Below, piece by piece: positions 51,090 through 64,000 of a stretch of 64,000 nucleotides of DNA. The DNA comes from Auanema rhodensis (lineage: Eukaryota; Nematoda; Chromadorea; Rhabditida; Rhabditidae). Location: NCBI GenBank assembly GCA_964057225.1, contig OZ059900.1:1188501-1252500 (forward strand), read 5' to 3'. Below the pieces are notes generated by a model that was given only the letters and a program-made list of their open reading frames with translations, searched no databases and was not told the DNA's origin. Both the position numbers and the translations under genes were made by a program. Positions within the stretch are counted from its first letter, which is position 1; each line of letters starts with the position of its first letter.

Positions 51090-54000
51090 TCAAATAGCAT
51101 TACTACACTAAGTATGGTCGTTTTTATGCCTTTAACACCATATACTCACCGATTTTTGGTACAAAATCTGTAATACTTGTAAATTTTGATCATATTCGTT
51201 AAGATTCGAGAATCAAACACATAATACACGAAATAAGTCTATTTTTACAAGTTTGCACTGATATTTATTCATTTTGATCAAAAAAGATCGAAAATAGAAA
51301 GAATTTTTGAAATTTCCGAGTTTTGAGTCCAATTTGGCTAAATCGCTCATATATATGATCAAAAGCATAGTTTTATTGTCTATAACAACAAAAGTCATCA
51401 ATTAAACGCTAGTGATGTTTTAATACTGAATTTCGCTCAAATAGCATTACTACACTAAGTATGGTCGTTTTTATGCCTTTAACACCATATACTCACCGAT
51501 TTTTGGTACAAAATCTGTGATACTCGTAAATTTTGATCATATTCGGTGAGATTCGAGAATCAAACACACAATACACGAAATAAGTTTATTTTGACGAGTT
51601 TGCACTGATATTTATTCATTTTGATCAAAAAAGGTCGAAAATAGAAAGATTTTTTGAAATTTCCGAGTTTTGAGTCTAATTTGGCTAAATCGCTCATATA
51701 TATGATCAGAAGCAGAGATGTATTGTCTATGACAACAAAAGTCATTGATTGAACACTAATGATGTTTAAATACTGATTTTCGCTCAAATAGCATTACTAC
51801 ACTAAGTATGGTCGTTTTTATACCTTCAACACCATATACTCACCGATTTTTGGTACAAAATCTGTGATACTCGTAAATTTCGATCATATTCGTTAAGATT
51901 TGAGAATCAAACACACAATACACGAAATGAGTTTATTTTCACGAGTTTGCACTGATATTTATTCATTTTGATCAAAAAAGGTCGAAAATAGAAAGAATTT
52001 TTGAATTTTCCGAGTTTTGAGTCCAATTGGGCTAAATCGCTCATATATATGATCAAAAGCATAGTTTTACTGTCTATGATAACAAAAGTCTTCAAATATA
52101 CACTAGTAATGATTTAATCACTGAATTTCACTCAAATAGCATTACTATACTAAGTATGGTCGTTTTTATGCCTTTAACACCATATACTCACCGATTTTTG
52201 GTACAAAATCTGTAATACTTGTAAATTTCGATCATATTCGTTAAGATTTGAGAATCAAACACATAATACACGAAATAAGTCTATTTTTACAAGTTTGCAC
52301 TGATATTTATTCATTTTGATCAAAAAAGGTCGAAAATAGAAAGAATTTTTGAAATTTCCGAGTTTTGAGTCCAATTTGGCTAAATCGCTCATATATATGA
52401 TCAAAAGCATAGTTTTACTGTCTATGATAACAAAAGTCTTCAAATATACACTAGTAATGATTAAATCACTGAATTTCACTCAAATAGCATTACTATAGTA
52501 AGTATGGTCGTTTTTATGCCTTTAACACCATATACTCACCGATTTTTGGTACAAAATCTGTAATACTCGTAAATTTTGATCATATTCGTTAAGATTTGAG
52601 AATCAAACATACAATACACGAAATCAGTCTATTTTTATGAGCTTGCACTGATATATATTCATTTTGATCAAAAAAGGTCGAAAATAGAAAGAATTTTTGA
52701 AATTTACGAGTTTTGAGTCTAATTTGGCTAAATCGCTCATATATATGATCAGAAGCATAGTTTTATTGTCTATGACAACAAAAGTCATTAATTAAACACT
52801 AATAATGTTTAAATCACTAAATTTCGCTTAAATAGCATTACTACACTAAGTATGGTCGTTTTTATGCCTTTAACACCATATACTCACCGATTTTTGGTAC
52901 AAAATCTGTAATACTTGTAAATTTTGATCATATTCGTTAAGATTCGAGAATCAAACACATAATACACGAAAGAAGTCTATTTTTATGAGTTTGCACTGAT
53001 ATTTATTCATTTTGATCAAAAAAGGTCGAAAATAGAAAGAAGTTTTGAAATTTCCGAGTTTTGAGTCTAATTTGGCTAAATCGCTCATATATATGATCAG
53101 AAGCATAGTTTTATTGTCTATGACAACAAAAATCATCAATTAAACGCTAGTGATGTTTAAATACTGATTTTCGCTCAAATAGCATTACTACACTAAGTAT
53201 GGTCGTTTTTATGCCTTTAACACCATATACTCACCGATTTTTGGTACAAAATCTGTAATACTCGTAAATTTTGATCATATTCGTTAAGATTTGAGAATCA
53301 AACATACAATACACAAAATCAGTCTATTTTTATGAGCTTGCACTGATATATATTCATTTTGATCAAAAAAGGTCGAAAATAGAAAGATTTTTTGAATTTT
53401 CCGAGTTTTGAGTCCAATTGGGCTAAATCGCTCATATATATGATCAAAAGCATAGTTTTACTGTCTATGATAACAAAAGTCTTCAAATATACACTAATAA
53501 TGTGTAAATCACTGAATTTCACTCAAATAGCTTTACTACACTAAGTATGGTCGTTTTTATGCCTTTAACACCATATACTCACCGATTTTTGGTACAAAAT
53601 CTGTAATACTCGTAAATTTTGATCATGTTCGTTAAGATTTGAGAATCAAACATACACTACACGAAATCAGTCTATTTTTATGAGCTTGCACTGATATATA
53701 TTCATTTTGATCAAAAAAGGTCGAAAATAGAAAGAATTTTTGAAATTTACGAGTTTTGAGTCTAATTTGGCTAAATCGCTCATATATATGATCAGAAGCA
53801 TAGTTTTATTGTCTATGACAACAAAAATCATCAATTAAACGCTAGTGATGTTTAAATACTGATTTTCGCTCAAATAGCATTACTACACTAAGTATGGTCG
53901 TTTTTATGCCTTTAACACCATATACTCACCGATTTTTGGTACAAAATCTGTAATACTTGTAAATTTTGATCATATTCGTTAAGATTCGAGAATCAAACAC

Positions 54001-55257
54001 ATAATACACGAAAGAAGTCTATTTTTATGAGTTTGCACTGATATTTATTCATTTTGATCAAAAAAGGTCGAAAATAGAAAGAAGTTTTGAAATTTCCGAG
54101 GTTTGAGTCTAATTTGGCTAAATCGCTCATATATATGATCAGAAGCATAGTTTTATTGTCTATGACAACAAAAATCATCAATTAAACGCTAGTGATGTTT
54201 AAATACTGATTTTCGCTCAAATAGCATTACTACACTAAGTATGGTCGTTTTTATGCCTTTAACACCATATACTCACCGATTTTTGGTACAAAATCTGTAA
54301 TACTCGTAAATTTTGATCATATTCGTTAAGATTTGAGAATCAAACATACAATACACAAAATCAGTCTATTTTTATGAGCTTGCACTGATATATATTCATT
54401 TTGATCAAAAAAGGTCGAAAATAGAAAGATTTTTTGAATTTTCCGAGTTTTGAGTCTAATTTGGCTAAATCGCTCATATATATGATCAGAAGCATAGTTT
54501 TATTGTCTATGACAACAAAAATCATCAATAAAACGCTAGTGATGTTTAAATACTGATTTTCGCTCAAATAGCATTACTACACTAAGTATGGTCGTTTTTA
54601 TGCCTTTAACACCATATACTCACCGATTTTTGGTACAAAATCTGTAATACTTGTAAATTTTGATCATATTCGTTAAGATTCGAGAATCAAACACATAATA
54701 CACGAAATAAGTCTATTTTTACAAGTTTGCACTGATATTTATTCATTTTGATCAAAAAAGATCGAAAATAGAAAGAATTTTTGAAATTTCCGAGTTTTGA
54801 GTCCAATTTGGCTAAATCGCTCATATATATGATCAAAAGCATAGTTTTATTGTCTATAACAACAAAAGTCATCAATTAAACGCTAGTGATGTTTTAATAC
54901 TGAATTTCGCTCAAATAGCATTACTACACTAAGTATGGTCGTTTTTATGCCTTTAACACCATATACTCACCGATTTTTGGTACAAAATCTGTGATACTCG
55001 TAAATTTCGATCATTTTCGGTGAGATTCGAGAATCAAACACACAATACACGAAATAAGTTTATTTTGACGAGTTTGCACTGATATTTATTCATTTTGATC
55101 AAAAAAGGTCGAAAATAGAAAGATTTTTTGAAATTTCCGAGTTTTGAGTCTAATTTGGCTAAATCGCTCATATATATGATCAGAAGCATAGTTTTGTTGT
55201 CTATGACAACAAAAGTCATTAATTAAACACTAATGATGTTTAAATACTGATTTTCGC
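51090..55257. repeat. Super-repeat copy 2, first part (units 148-159)
   Basis: Unit 149 (51437) joins an AGCAGAGATG left part to an end of TTTAAATACTGATTTTCGC, so one monomer of the unit 49/50 pair has been lost. Units 151-157 match units 52-58 at 34,409 bp, including the rare ATTACTATAGTAAG at 52490. Unit 155 has CATACACTACACG, shared only with unit 132 as far as I can see, plus a private GATCATGTTCG. Unit 157 (54217) is the same fused monomer as unit 134. Unit 153 starts with the private TTTCGCTTAAATAGC, which changes the phase word itself. Confidence 0.75.
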
Positions 55258-57690
55258 TCAAATAGCATTACTACACTAAGTATGGTCGTTTTTATACCTT
55301 CAACACCATATACTCACCGATTTTTGGTACAAAATCTGTGATACTCGTAAATTTCGATCATATTCGTTAAGATTTGAGAATCAAACACACAATACACGAA
55401 ATGAGTTTATTTTCACGAGTTTGCACTGATATTTATTCATTTTGATCAAAAAAGGTCGAAAATAGAAAGAATTTTTGAATTTTCCGAGTTTTGAGTCCAA
55501 TTGGGCTAAATCGCTCATATATATGATCAAAAGCATAGTTTTACTGTCTATGATAACAAAAGTCTTCAAATATACACTAGTAATGATTAAATCACTGAAT
55601 TTCACTCAAATAGCATTACTATACTAAGTATGGTCGTTTTTATGCCTTTAACACCATATACTCACCGATTTTTGGTACAAAATCTGTAATACTTGTAAAT
55701 TTCGATCATATTCGTTAAGATTTGAGAATCAAACACATAATACACGAAATAAGTCTATTTTTACAAGTTTGCACTGATATTTATTCATTTTGATCAAAAA
55801 AGGTCGAAAATAGAAAGAATTTTTGAAATTTCCGAGTTTTGAGTCCAATTTGGCTAAATCGCTCATATATATGATCAAAAGCATAGTTCTATTGTCTATA
55901 ACAACAAAAGTCTTCAATTAAACGCTAGTGATGTTTTAATACTGAATTTCGCTCAAATAGCATTACTACACTAAGTATGGTCGTTTTTATGCCTTTAACA
56001 CCATATACTCACCGATTTTTGGTACAAAATCTGTAATACTCGTAAATTTTGATCATATTCGTTAAGATTTGAGAATCAAACATACAATACACGAAATCAG
56101 TCTATTTTTATGAGCTTGCACTGATATATATTCATTTTGATCAAAAAAGGTCGAAAATAGAAAGAATTTTTGAAATTTACGAGTTTTGAGTCTAATTTGG
56201 CTAAATCGCTCATATATATGATCAGAAGCATAGTTTTATTGTCTATGACAACAAAAGTCATTAATTAAACACTAATAATGTTTAAATCACTAAATTTCGC
56301 TCAAATAGCATTACTACACTAAGTATGGTCGTTTTTATGCCTTTAACACCATATACTCACCGATTTTTGGTACAAAATCTGTAATACTTGTAAATTTTGA
56401 TCATACTCGTTAAGATTCGAGAATCAAACACATAATACACGAAAGAAGTCTATTTTTATGAGTTTGCACTGATATTTATTCATTTTGATCAAAAAAGGTC
56501 GAAAATAGAAAGAATTTTTGAAATTTCCGAGTTTTGAGTCTAATTTGGCTAAATCGCTCATATATATGATCAGAAGCATAGTTTTGTTGTCTATGACAAC
56601 AAAAGTCATTAATTAAACACTAATGATGTTTAAATACTGATTTTCGCTCAAATAGCATTACTACACTAAGTATGGTCGTTTTTATACCTTCAACACCATA
56701 TACTCACCGATTTTTGGTACAAAATCTGTAATACTTGTAAATTTCGATCATATTCGTTAAGATTTGAGAATCAAACACATAATACACGAAATAAGTCTAT
56801 TTTTACAAGTTTGCACTGATATTTATTCATTTTGATCAAAAAAGGTCGAAAATAGAAAGAATTTTTGAAATTTCCGAGTTTTGAGTCCAATTTGGCTAAA
56901 TCGCTCATATATATGATCAAAAGCATAGTTCTATTGTCTATAACAACAAAAGTCTTCAATTAAACGCTAGTGATGTTTTAATACTGAATTTCGCTCAAAT
57001 AGCATTACTACACTAAGTATGGTCGTTTTTATGCCTTTAACACCATATACTCACCGATTTTTGGTACAAAATCTGTAATACTCGTAAATTTTGATCATAT
57101 TCGTTAAGATTTGAGAATCAAACATACAATACACGAAATCAGTCTATTTTTATGAGCTTGTACTGATATATATTCATTTTGATCAAAAAAGGTCGAAAAT
57201 AGAAAGAATTTTTGAAATTTACGAGTTTTGAGTCTAATTTGGCTAAATCGCTCATATATATGATCAGAAGCATAGTTTTATTGTCTATGACAACAAAAGT
57301 CATTAATTAAACACTAATAATGTTTAAATCACTAAATTTCGCTCAAATAGCATTACTACACTAAGTATGGTCGTTTTTATGCCTTTAACACCATATACTC
57401 ACCGATTTTTGGTACAAAATCTGTAATACTTGTAAATTTTGATCATATTCGTTAAGATTCGAGAATCAAACACATAATACACGAAAGAAGTCTATTTTTA
57501 TGAGTTTGCACTGATATTTATTCATTTTGATCAAAAAAGGTCGAAAATAGAAAGAATTTTTGAAATTTCCGAGTTTTGAGTCTAATTTGGCTAAATCGCT
57601 CATATATATGATCAGAAGCATAGTTTTATTGTCTATGACAACAAAAGTCATTAATTGAACACTAATGATGTTTAAATCACTGAATTTCAC
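55258..57690. repeat. 4-mer and 3-mer modules, units 160-166
   Basis: Units 160-162 follow the order TTTCACGAG, ATAGTTCTATTG, ACGAAATCAG. Unit 163 (56301) starts as the GAAAGAAG type but ends with GTTTTGTTGTC and AAATACTGATTTTCGC like unit 159, so it is chimeric; unit 164 starts with TTATACCTTCAACACC joined to the ATAGTTCTATTG type. Together they show one exchange that removed the TTTCACGAG unit. Private changes are CATACTCGTTAAG near 56405 and CTTGTACTG near 57159. Confidence 0.7.
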
Positions 57691-60124
57691 TCAAATAGCA
57701 TTACTACACTAAGTATGGTCGTTTTTATGCCTTTAACACCATATACTCACCGATTTTTGGTACAAAATCTGTGATACTCGTAAATTTCGATCATATTCGT
57801 TAAGATTTGAGAATCAAACACACAATACACGAAATGAGTTTATTTTCACGAGTTTGCACTGATATTTATTCATTTTGATCAAAAAAGGTCGAAAATAGAA
57901 AGAATTTTTGAATTTTCCGAGTTTTGAGTCCAATTGGGCTAAATCGCTCATATATATGATCAAAAGCATAGTTTTACTGTCTATGATAACAAAAGTCTTC
58001 AAATATACACTAGTAATGATTAAATCACTGAATTTCACTCAAATAGCATTACTATACTAAGTATGGTCGTTTTTATGCCTTTAACACCATATACTCACCG
58101 ATTTTTGGTACAAAATCTGTAATACTTGTAAATTTCGATCATATTCGTTAAGATTTGAGAATCAAACACATAATACACGAAATAAGTCTATTTTTACCAG
58201 TTTGCACTGATATTTATTCATTTTGATCAAAAAAGGTCGAAAATAGAAAGAATTTTTGAAATTTCCGAGTTTTGAGTCCAATTTGGCTAAATCGCTCATA
58301 TATATGATCAAAAGCATAGTTCTATTGTCTATAACAACAAAAGTCTTCAATTAAACGCTAGTGATGTTTTAATACTGAATTTCGCTCAAATAGCATTACT
58401 ACACTAAGTATGGTCGTTTTTATGCCTTTAACACCATATACTCACCGATTTTTGGTACAAAATCTGTAATACTCGTAAATTTTGATCATATTCGTTAAGA
58501 TTTGAAAATCAAACATACAATACACGAAATCAGTCTATTTTTATGAGCTTGCACTGATATATATTCATTTTGATCAAAAAAGGTCGAAAATAGAAAGAAT
58601 TTTTGAAATTTACGAGTTTTGAGTCTAATTTGGCTAAATCGCTCATATATATGATCAGAAGCATAGTTTTATTGTCTATGACAACAAAAGTCATTAATTA
58701 AACACTAATAATGTTTAAATCACTAAATTTCGCTCAAATAGCATTACTACACTAAGTATGGTCGTTTTTATGCCTTTAACACCATATACTCACCGATTTT
58801 TGGTACAAAATCTGTAATACTTGTAAATTTTGATCATATTCGTTAAGATTCGAGAATCAAACACATAATACACAAAAGAAGTCTATTTTTATGAGTTTGC
58901 ACTGATATTTATTCATTTTGATCAAAAAAGGTCGAAAATAGAAAGAATTTTTGAAATTTCCGAGTTTTGAGTCTAATTTGGCTAAATCGCTCATATATAT
59001 GATCAGAAGCATAGTTTTATTGTCTATGACAACAAAAGTCATTAATTGAACACTAATGATGTTTAAATCACTGAATTTCACTCAAATAGCATTACTACAC
59101 TAAGTATGGTCGTTTTTATGCCTTTAACACCATATACTCACCGATTTTTGGTACAAAATCTGTAATACTTGTAAATTTCGATCATATTCGTTAAGATTTG
59201 AGAATCAAACACATAATACACGAAATAAGTCTATTTTTACAAGTTTGCACTGATATTTATTCATTTTGATCAAAAAAGGTCGAAAATAGAAAGAAGTTTT
59301 GAAATTTCCGAGTTTTGAGTCTAATTTGGCTAAATCGCTCATATATATGATCAAAAGCATAGTTTTATTGTCTATAACAACAAAAGTCATCAATTAAACG
59401 CTAGTGATGTTTTAATACTGAATTTCGCTCAAATAGCATTACTACACTAAGTATGGTCGTTTTTATGCCTTTAACACCATATACTCACCGATTTTTGGTA
59501 CAAAATCTGTGATACTCGTAAATTTTGATCATATTCGGTGAGATTCGAGAATCAAACACACAATACACGAAATAAGTTTATTTTGACGAGTTTGCACTGA
59601 TATTTATTCATTTTGATCAAAAAAGGTCGAAAATAGAAAGATTTTTTGAAATTTCCGAGTTTTGAGTCTAATTTGGCTAAATCGCTCATATATATGATCA
59701 GAAGCAGAGATGTATTGTCTATGACAACAAAAGTCATTGATTGAACACTAATGATGTTTAAATCACTGAATTTCGCTCAAATAGCATTACTACACTAAGG
59801 ATGGTCGTTTTTATGCCTTTAACACCATATACTCACCGATTTTTGGTACAAAATCTGTAATACTTGTAAATTTCGATCATATTCGTTAAGATTTGAGAAT
59901 CAAACACATAATACACGAAATAAGTCTTTTTTTTACAAGTTTGCACTGATATTTATTCATTTTGATCAAAAAAGGTCGAAAATAGAAAGAATTTTTGAAA
60001 TTTACGAGTTTTGAGTCTAATTTGGCTAAATCGCTCATATATATGATCAGAAGCATAGTTTTATTGTCTATGACAACAAAAATCATTAATTAAACACTAA
60101 TGATGTTTAAATACTGACTTTCGC
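57691..60124. repeat. 7-monomer group, units 167-173
   Basis: Order of types: TTTCACGAG, ATAGTTCTATTG, ACGAAATCAG, GAAAGAAG, AAGAAGTTTTG, AGCAGAGATG, GTC-T8-ACAAG. Its length is again 2,434 bp, but the order differs from the 7-mer at 23283. Units 167-172 match units 62-67 at 36,494 bp (105 monomers). Private changes include TTTTACCAGTTTG (58194), TTTGAAAATC in unit 169 and CACAAAAGAAG in unit 170. Confidence 0.75.
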
Positions 60125-62558
60125 TCAAATAGCATTACTACACTAAGTATGGTCGTTTTTATACCTTCAACACCATATACTCACCGATTTTTGGTACAAA
60201 ATCTGTGATACTCGTAAATTTCGATCATATTCGTTAAGATTTGAGAATCAAACACACAATACACGAAATGAGTTTATTTTCACGAGTTTGCACTGATATT
60301 TATTCATTTTGATCAAAAAAGGTCGAAAATAGAAAGAATTTTTGAATTTTCCGAGTTTTGAGTCCAATTGGGCTAAATCGCTCATATATATGATCAAAAG
60401 CATAGTTTTACTGTCTATGATAACAAAAGTCTTCAAATATACACTAGTAATGATTAAATCACTGAATTTCACTCAAATAGCATTACTATACTAAGTATGG
60501 TCGTTTTTATGCCTTTAACACCATATACTCACCGATTTTTGGTACAAAATCTGTAATACTTGTAAATTTCGATTATATTCGTTAAGATTTGAGAATCAAA
60601 CACATAATACACGAAATAAGTCTATTTTTACAAGTTTGCACTGATATTTATTCATTTTGATCAAAAAAGGTCGAAAATAGAAAGAATTTTTGAAATTTCC
60701 GAGTTTTGAGTCCAATTTGGCTAAATCGCTCATATATATGATCAAAAGCATAGTTCTATTGTCTATAACAACAAAAGTCTTCAATTAAACGCTAGTGATG
60801 TTTTAATACTGAATTTCGCTCAAATAGCATTACTACACTAAGTATGGTCGTTTTTATGCCTTTAACACCATATACTCACCGATTTTTGGTACAAAATCTG
60901 TAATACTCGTAAATTTTGATCATATTCGTTAAGATTTGAGAATCAAACATACAATACACGAAATCAGTCTATTTTTATGAGCTTGCACTGATATATATTC
61001 ATTTTGATCAAAAAAGGTCGAAAATAGAAAGAATTTTTGAAATTTACGAGTTTTGAGTCTAATTTGGCTAAATCGCTCATATATATGATCAGAAGCATAG
61101 TTTTATTGTCTATGACAACAAAAGTCATTAATTAAACACTAATAATGTTTAAATCACTAAATTTCGCTCAAATAGCATTACTACACTAAGTATGGTCGTT
61201 TTTATGCCTTTAACACCATATACTCACCGATTTTTGGTACAAAATCTGTAATACTTGTAAATTTTGATCATATTCGTTAAGATTCGAGAATCAAACACAT
61301 AATACACGAAAGAAGTCTATTTTTATGAGTTTGCACTGATATTTATTCATTTTGATCAAAAAAGGTCGAAAATAGAAAGAATTTTTGAAATTTCCGAGTT
61401 TTGAGTCTAATTTGGCTAAATCGCTCATATATATGATCAGAAGCATAGTTTTATTGTCTATGACAACAAAAGTCATTAATTGAACACTAATGATGTTTAA
61501 ATCACTGAATTTCACTCAAATAGCATTACTACACTAAGTATGGTCGTTTTTATGCCTTTAACACCATATACTCACCGATTTTTGGTACAAAATCTGTAAT
61601 ACTTGTAAATTTCGATCATATTCGTTAAGATTTGAGAATCAAACACATAATACACGAAATAAGTCTATTTTTACAAGTTTGCACTGATATTTATTCATTT
61701 TGATCAAAAAAGGTCGAAAATAGAAAGAATTTTTGAAATTTCCGAGTTTTGAGTCCAATTTGGCTAAATCGCTCATATATATGATCAAAAGCATAGTTCT
61801 ATTGTCTATAACAACAAAAGTCTTCAATTAAACGCTAGTGATGTTTTAATACTGAATTTCGCTCAAATAGCATTACTACACTAAGTATGGTCGTTTTTAT
61901 GCCTTTAACACCATATACTCACCGATTTTTGGTACAAAATCTGTAATACTCGTAAATTTTGATCATATTCGTTAAGATTTGAGAATCAAACATACAATAC
62001 ACGAAATCAGTCTATTTTTATGAGCTTGCACTGATATATATTCATTTTGATCAAAAAAGGTCGAAAATAGAAAGAATTTTTGAAATTTACGAGTTTTGAG
62101 TCTAATTTGGCTAAATCGCTCATATATATGATCAGAAGCATAGTTTTATTGTCTATGACAACAAAAGTCATTAATTAAACACTAATAATGTTTAAATCAC
62201 TAAATTTCGCTCAAATAGCATTACTACACTAAGTATGGTCGTTTTTATGCCTTTAACACCATATACTCACCGATTTTTGGTACAAAATCTGTAATACTTG
62301 TAAATTTTGATCATATTCGTTAAGATTCGAGAATCAAACACATAATACACGAAAGAAGTCTATTTTTATGAGTTTGCACTGATATTTATTCATTTTGATC
62401 AAAAAAGGTCGAAAATAGAAAGAATTTTTGAAATTTCCGAGTTTTGAGTCTAATTTGGCTAAATCGCTCATATATATGATCAGAAGCATAGTTTTATTGT
62501 CTATGACAACAAAAGTCATTAATTGAACACTAATGATGTTTAAATCACTGAATTTCAC
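60125..62558. repeat. 4-mer plus 3-mer modules, units 174-180
   Basis: Units 174-177 repeat the four-type module (TTTCACGAG, ATAGTTCTATTG, ACGAAATCAG, GAAAGAAG) of units 167-170 at 2,434 bp. Units 178-180 then repeat only its last three types. The group is therefore 4+3 monomers, as in units 160-166, again with the TTTCACGAG unit missing the second time. Unit 174 is entered through a private ACTGACTTTCGC. Confidence 0.75.
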
Positions 62559-64000
62559 TCAAATAGCATTACTACACTAAGTATGGTCGTTTTTATGCCT
62601 TTAACACCATATACTCACCGATTTTTGGTACAAAATCTGTAATACTTGTAAATTTCGATCATATTCGTTAAGATTTGAGAATCAAACACATAATACACGA
62701 AATAAGTCTATTTTTACAAGTTTGCACTGATATTTATTCATTTTGATCAAAAAAGGTCGAAAATAGAAAGAATTTTTGAAATTTCCGAGTTTTGAGTCTA
62801 ATTTGGCTAAATCGCTCATATATATGATCAGAAGCATAGTTTTATTGTCTATGACAACAAAAATCATCAATTAAACGCTAGTGATGTTTAAATACTGATT
62901 TTCGCTCAAATAGCATTACTACACTAAGTATGGTCGTTTTTATGCCTTTAACACCATATACTCACCGATTTTTGGTACAAAATCTGTAATACTTGTAAAT
63001 TTTGATCATATTCGTTAAGATTTGAGAATCAAACATACAATACACAAAATCAGTCTATTTTTATGAGCTTGCACTGATATATATTCATTTTGATCAAAAA
63101 AGGTCGAAAATAGAAAGAATTTTTGAAATTTCCGAGTTTTGAGTCTAATTTGGCTAAATCGCTCATATATATGATCAGAAGCATAGTTTTATTGTCTATG
63201 ACAACAAAAATCATCAATTAAACGCTAGTGATGTTTAAATACTGATTTTCGCTCAAATAGCATTACTACACTAAGTATGGTCGTTTTTATGCCTTTAACA
63301 CCATATACTCACCGATTTTTGGTACAAAATCTGTAATACTTGTAAATTTTGATCATATTCGTTAAGATTCGAGAATCAAACACATAATACACGAAATAAG
63401 TCTATTTTTACAAGTTTGCACTGATATTTATTCATTTTGATCAAAAAAGATCGAAAATAGAAAGAATTTTTGAAATTTCCGAGTTTTGAGTCCAATTGGG
63501 CTAAATCGCTCATATATATGATCAGAAGCATAGTTTTATTGTCTATGACAACAAAAATCATCAATTAAACGCTAGTGATGTTTAAATACTGATTTTCGCT
63601 CAAATAGCATTACTACACTAAGTATGGTCGTTTTTATGCCTTTAACACCATATACTCACCGATTTTTGGTACAAAATCTGTAATACTCGTAAATTTTGAT
63701 CATATTCGTTAAGATTTGAGAATCAAACATACAATACACAAAATCAGTCTATTTTTATGAGCTTGCACTGATATATATTCATTTTGATCAAAAAAGGTCG
63801 AAAATAGAAAGATTTTTTGAATTTTCCGAGTTTTGAGTCCAATTGGGCTAAATCGCTCATATATATGATCAAAAGCATAGTTTTACTGTCTATGATAACA
63901 AAAGTCTTCAAATATACACTAATAATGTGTAAATCACTGAATTTCACTCAAATAGCTTTACTACACTAAGTATGGTCGTTTTTATGCCTTTAACACCATA
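62559..64000. repeat. Copy of 36495-37936 (units 181-185)
   Basis: Units 181-184 and the partial unit 185 match units 106-110 at a constant offset of 26,064 bp (75 monomers). I saw no difference on reading. The window thus ends inside a second copy of the region where the 3-mer HORs meet, so the next bases outside the window should resemble 37937 onward if the long-range repeat continues. Confidence 0.8.

Larger units (their letters stand above)
1..64000. repeat. AT-rich 347/348-bp satellite array, 184 complete monomers
   Basis: The word TCAAATAGC recurs every 347 or 348 bases from position 1 to 63948 with no gap, inversion or foreign insertion; 63,947 bp divided into 184 units averages 347.5. 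All copies lie in the same orientation. The 347 and 348 classes differ mainly by one C (AAATACTGA versus AAATCACTGA) about 15 bases before the unit end. Adjacent monomers usually differ at several diagnostic sites, while monomers some units apart can be identical, which defines higher-order repeats. Long satellite arrays of this kind are known from eukaryotic heterochromatin; centromeric function is possible but not shown by sequence alone. The family name and the species are unknown to me. Confidence 0.98.

Noticed and set aside
124-63947. About 150 minus-strand open frames of 61-75 codons, one in most monomers, as a protein family or tandem gene array
   Set aside because: They are the same stretch of satellite read in each copy. 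Between-unit changes are mostly replacements, starts move with one-base indels, and there is no gene context. I do not annotate them as coding.
1-64000. CRISPR array
   Set aside because: The repeat unit is about 347 bp with no short repeat/spacer alternation; the whole unit is repeated and no cas genes are present.
1-64000. Bacterial or organellar origin, because of the low GC and repeats
   Set aside because: No gene, tRNA or rRNA occurs in 64 kb, and a 184-copy head-to-tail satellite with HORs is a eukaryotic nuclear feature.

Overview
The window is a single uninterrupted tandem array of AT-rich satellite DNA. Phased on the recurring start TCAAATAGC, it holds 184 complete head-to-tail monomers plus 53 bases of a 185th (first start at 1, last at 63948). 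All are in one orientation. Monomers are almost all 347 or 348 bp; the extra base is mainly a C in AAATCACTGA versus AAATACTGA near the monomer end. GC, counted on the first monomer, is about 30 %. I find no protein gene, RNA gene, transposon, telomeric repeat or CRISPR array. I do not recognise the monomer as a named satellite family.

A 64 kb homogenised array with nested higher-order repeats (HORs) is typical of eukaryotic constitutive heterochromatin (centromeric, pericentromeric or subtelomeric), seen here through what must be a long-read assembly. Nothing in the sequence fixes the species. A plant or invertebrate is plausible, but that is a guess.

Layout. 1-11200: a 19-monomer (6,600 bp) super-repeat, one full copy plus about 70 % of a second, with about five differences over the 4.6 kb shared; inside it lies a 4-monomer (1,388 bp) repeat. 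11201-14245: mixed monomers ending in a dimeric repeat. 14246-22239: mixed block whose parts recur 25-34 kb further right. 22240-31976: 3-monomer and 7-monomer (2,434 bp) HORs. 31977-37188: five copies of a 3-monomer (about 1,042 bp) HOR. 37189-39273: two copies of another 3-mer. 39274-43445: tandem 6-monomer (2,086 bp) units. 43446-62558: super-repeats of 22-23 monomers with whole-monomer gains and losses, including a recurring 4-mer module. 62559-64000: a second copy of 36495-37936.

There are no genes to work together. What the window records is the turnover of a satellite: unequal exchange in whole-monomer steps, chimeric monomers at exchange points, and very recent segmental amplification. 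Most monomers carry a 61-75 codon minus-strand open frame. I regard it as fortuitous, because its variants are largely amino-acid replacements and it has no gene context.
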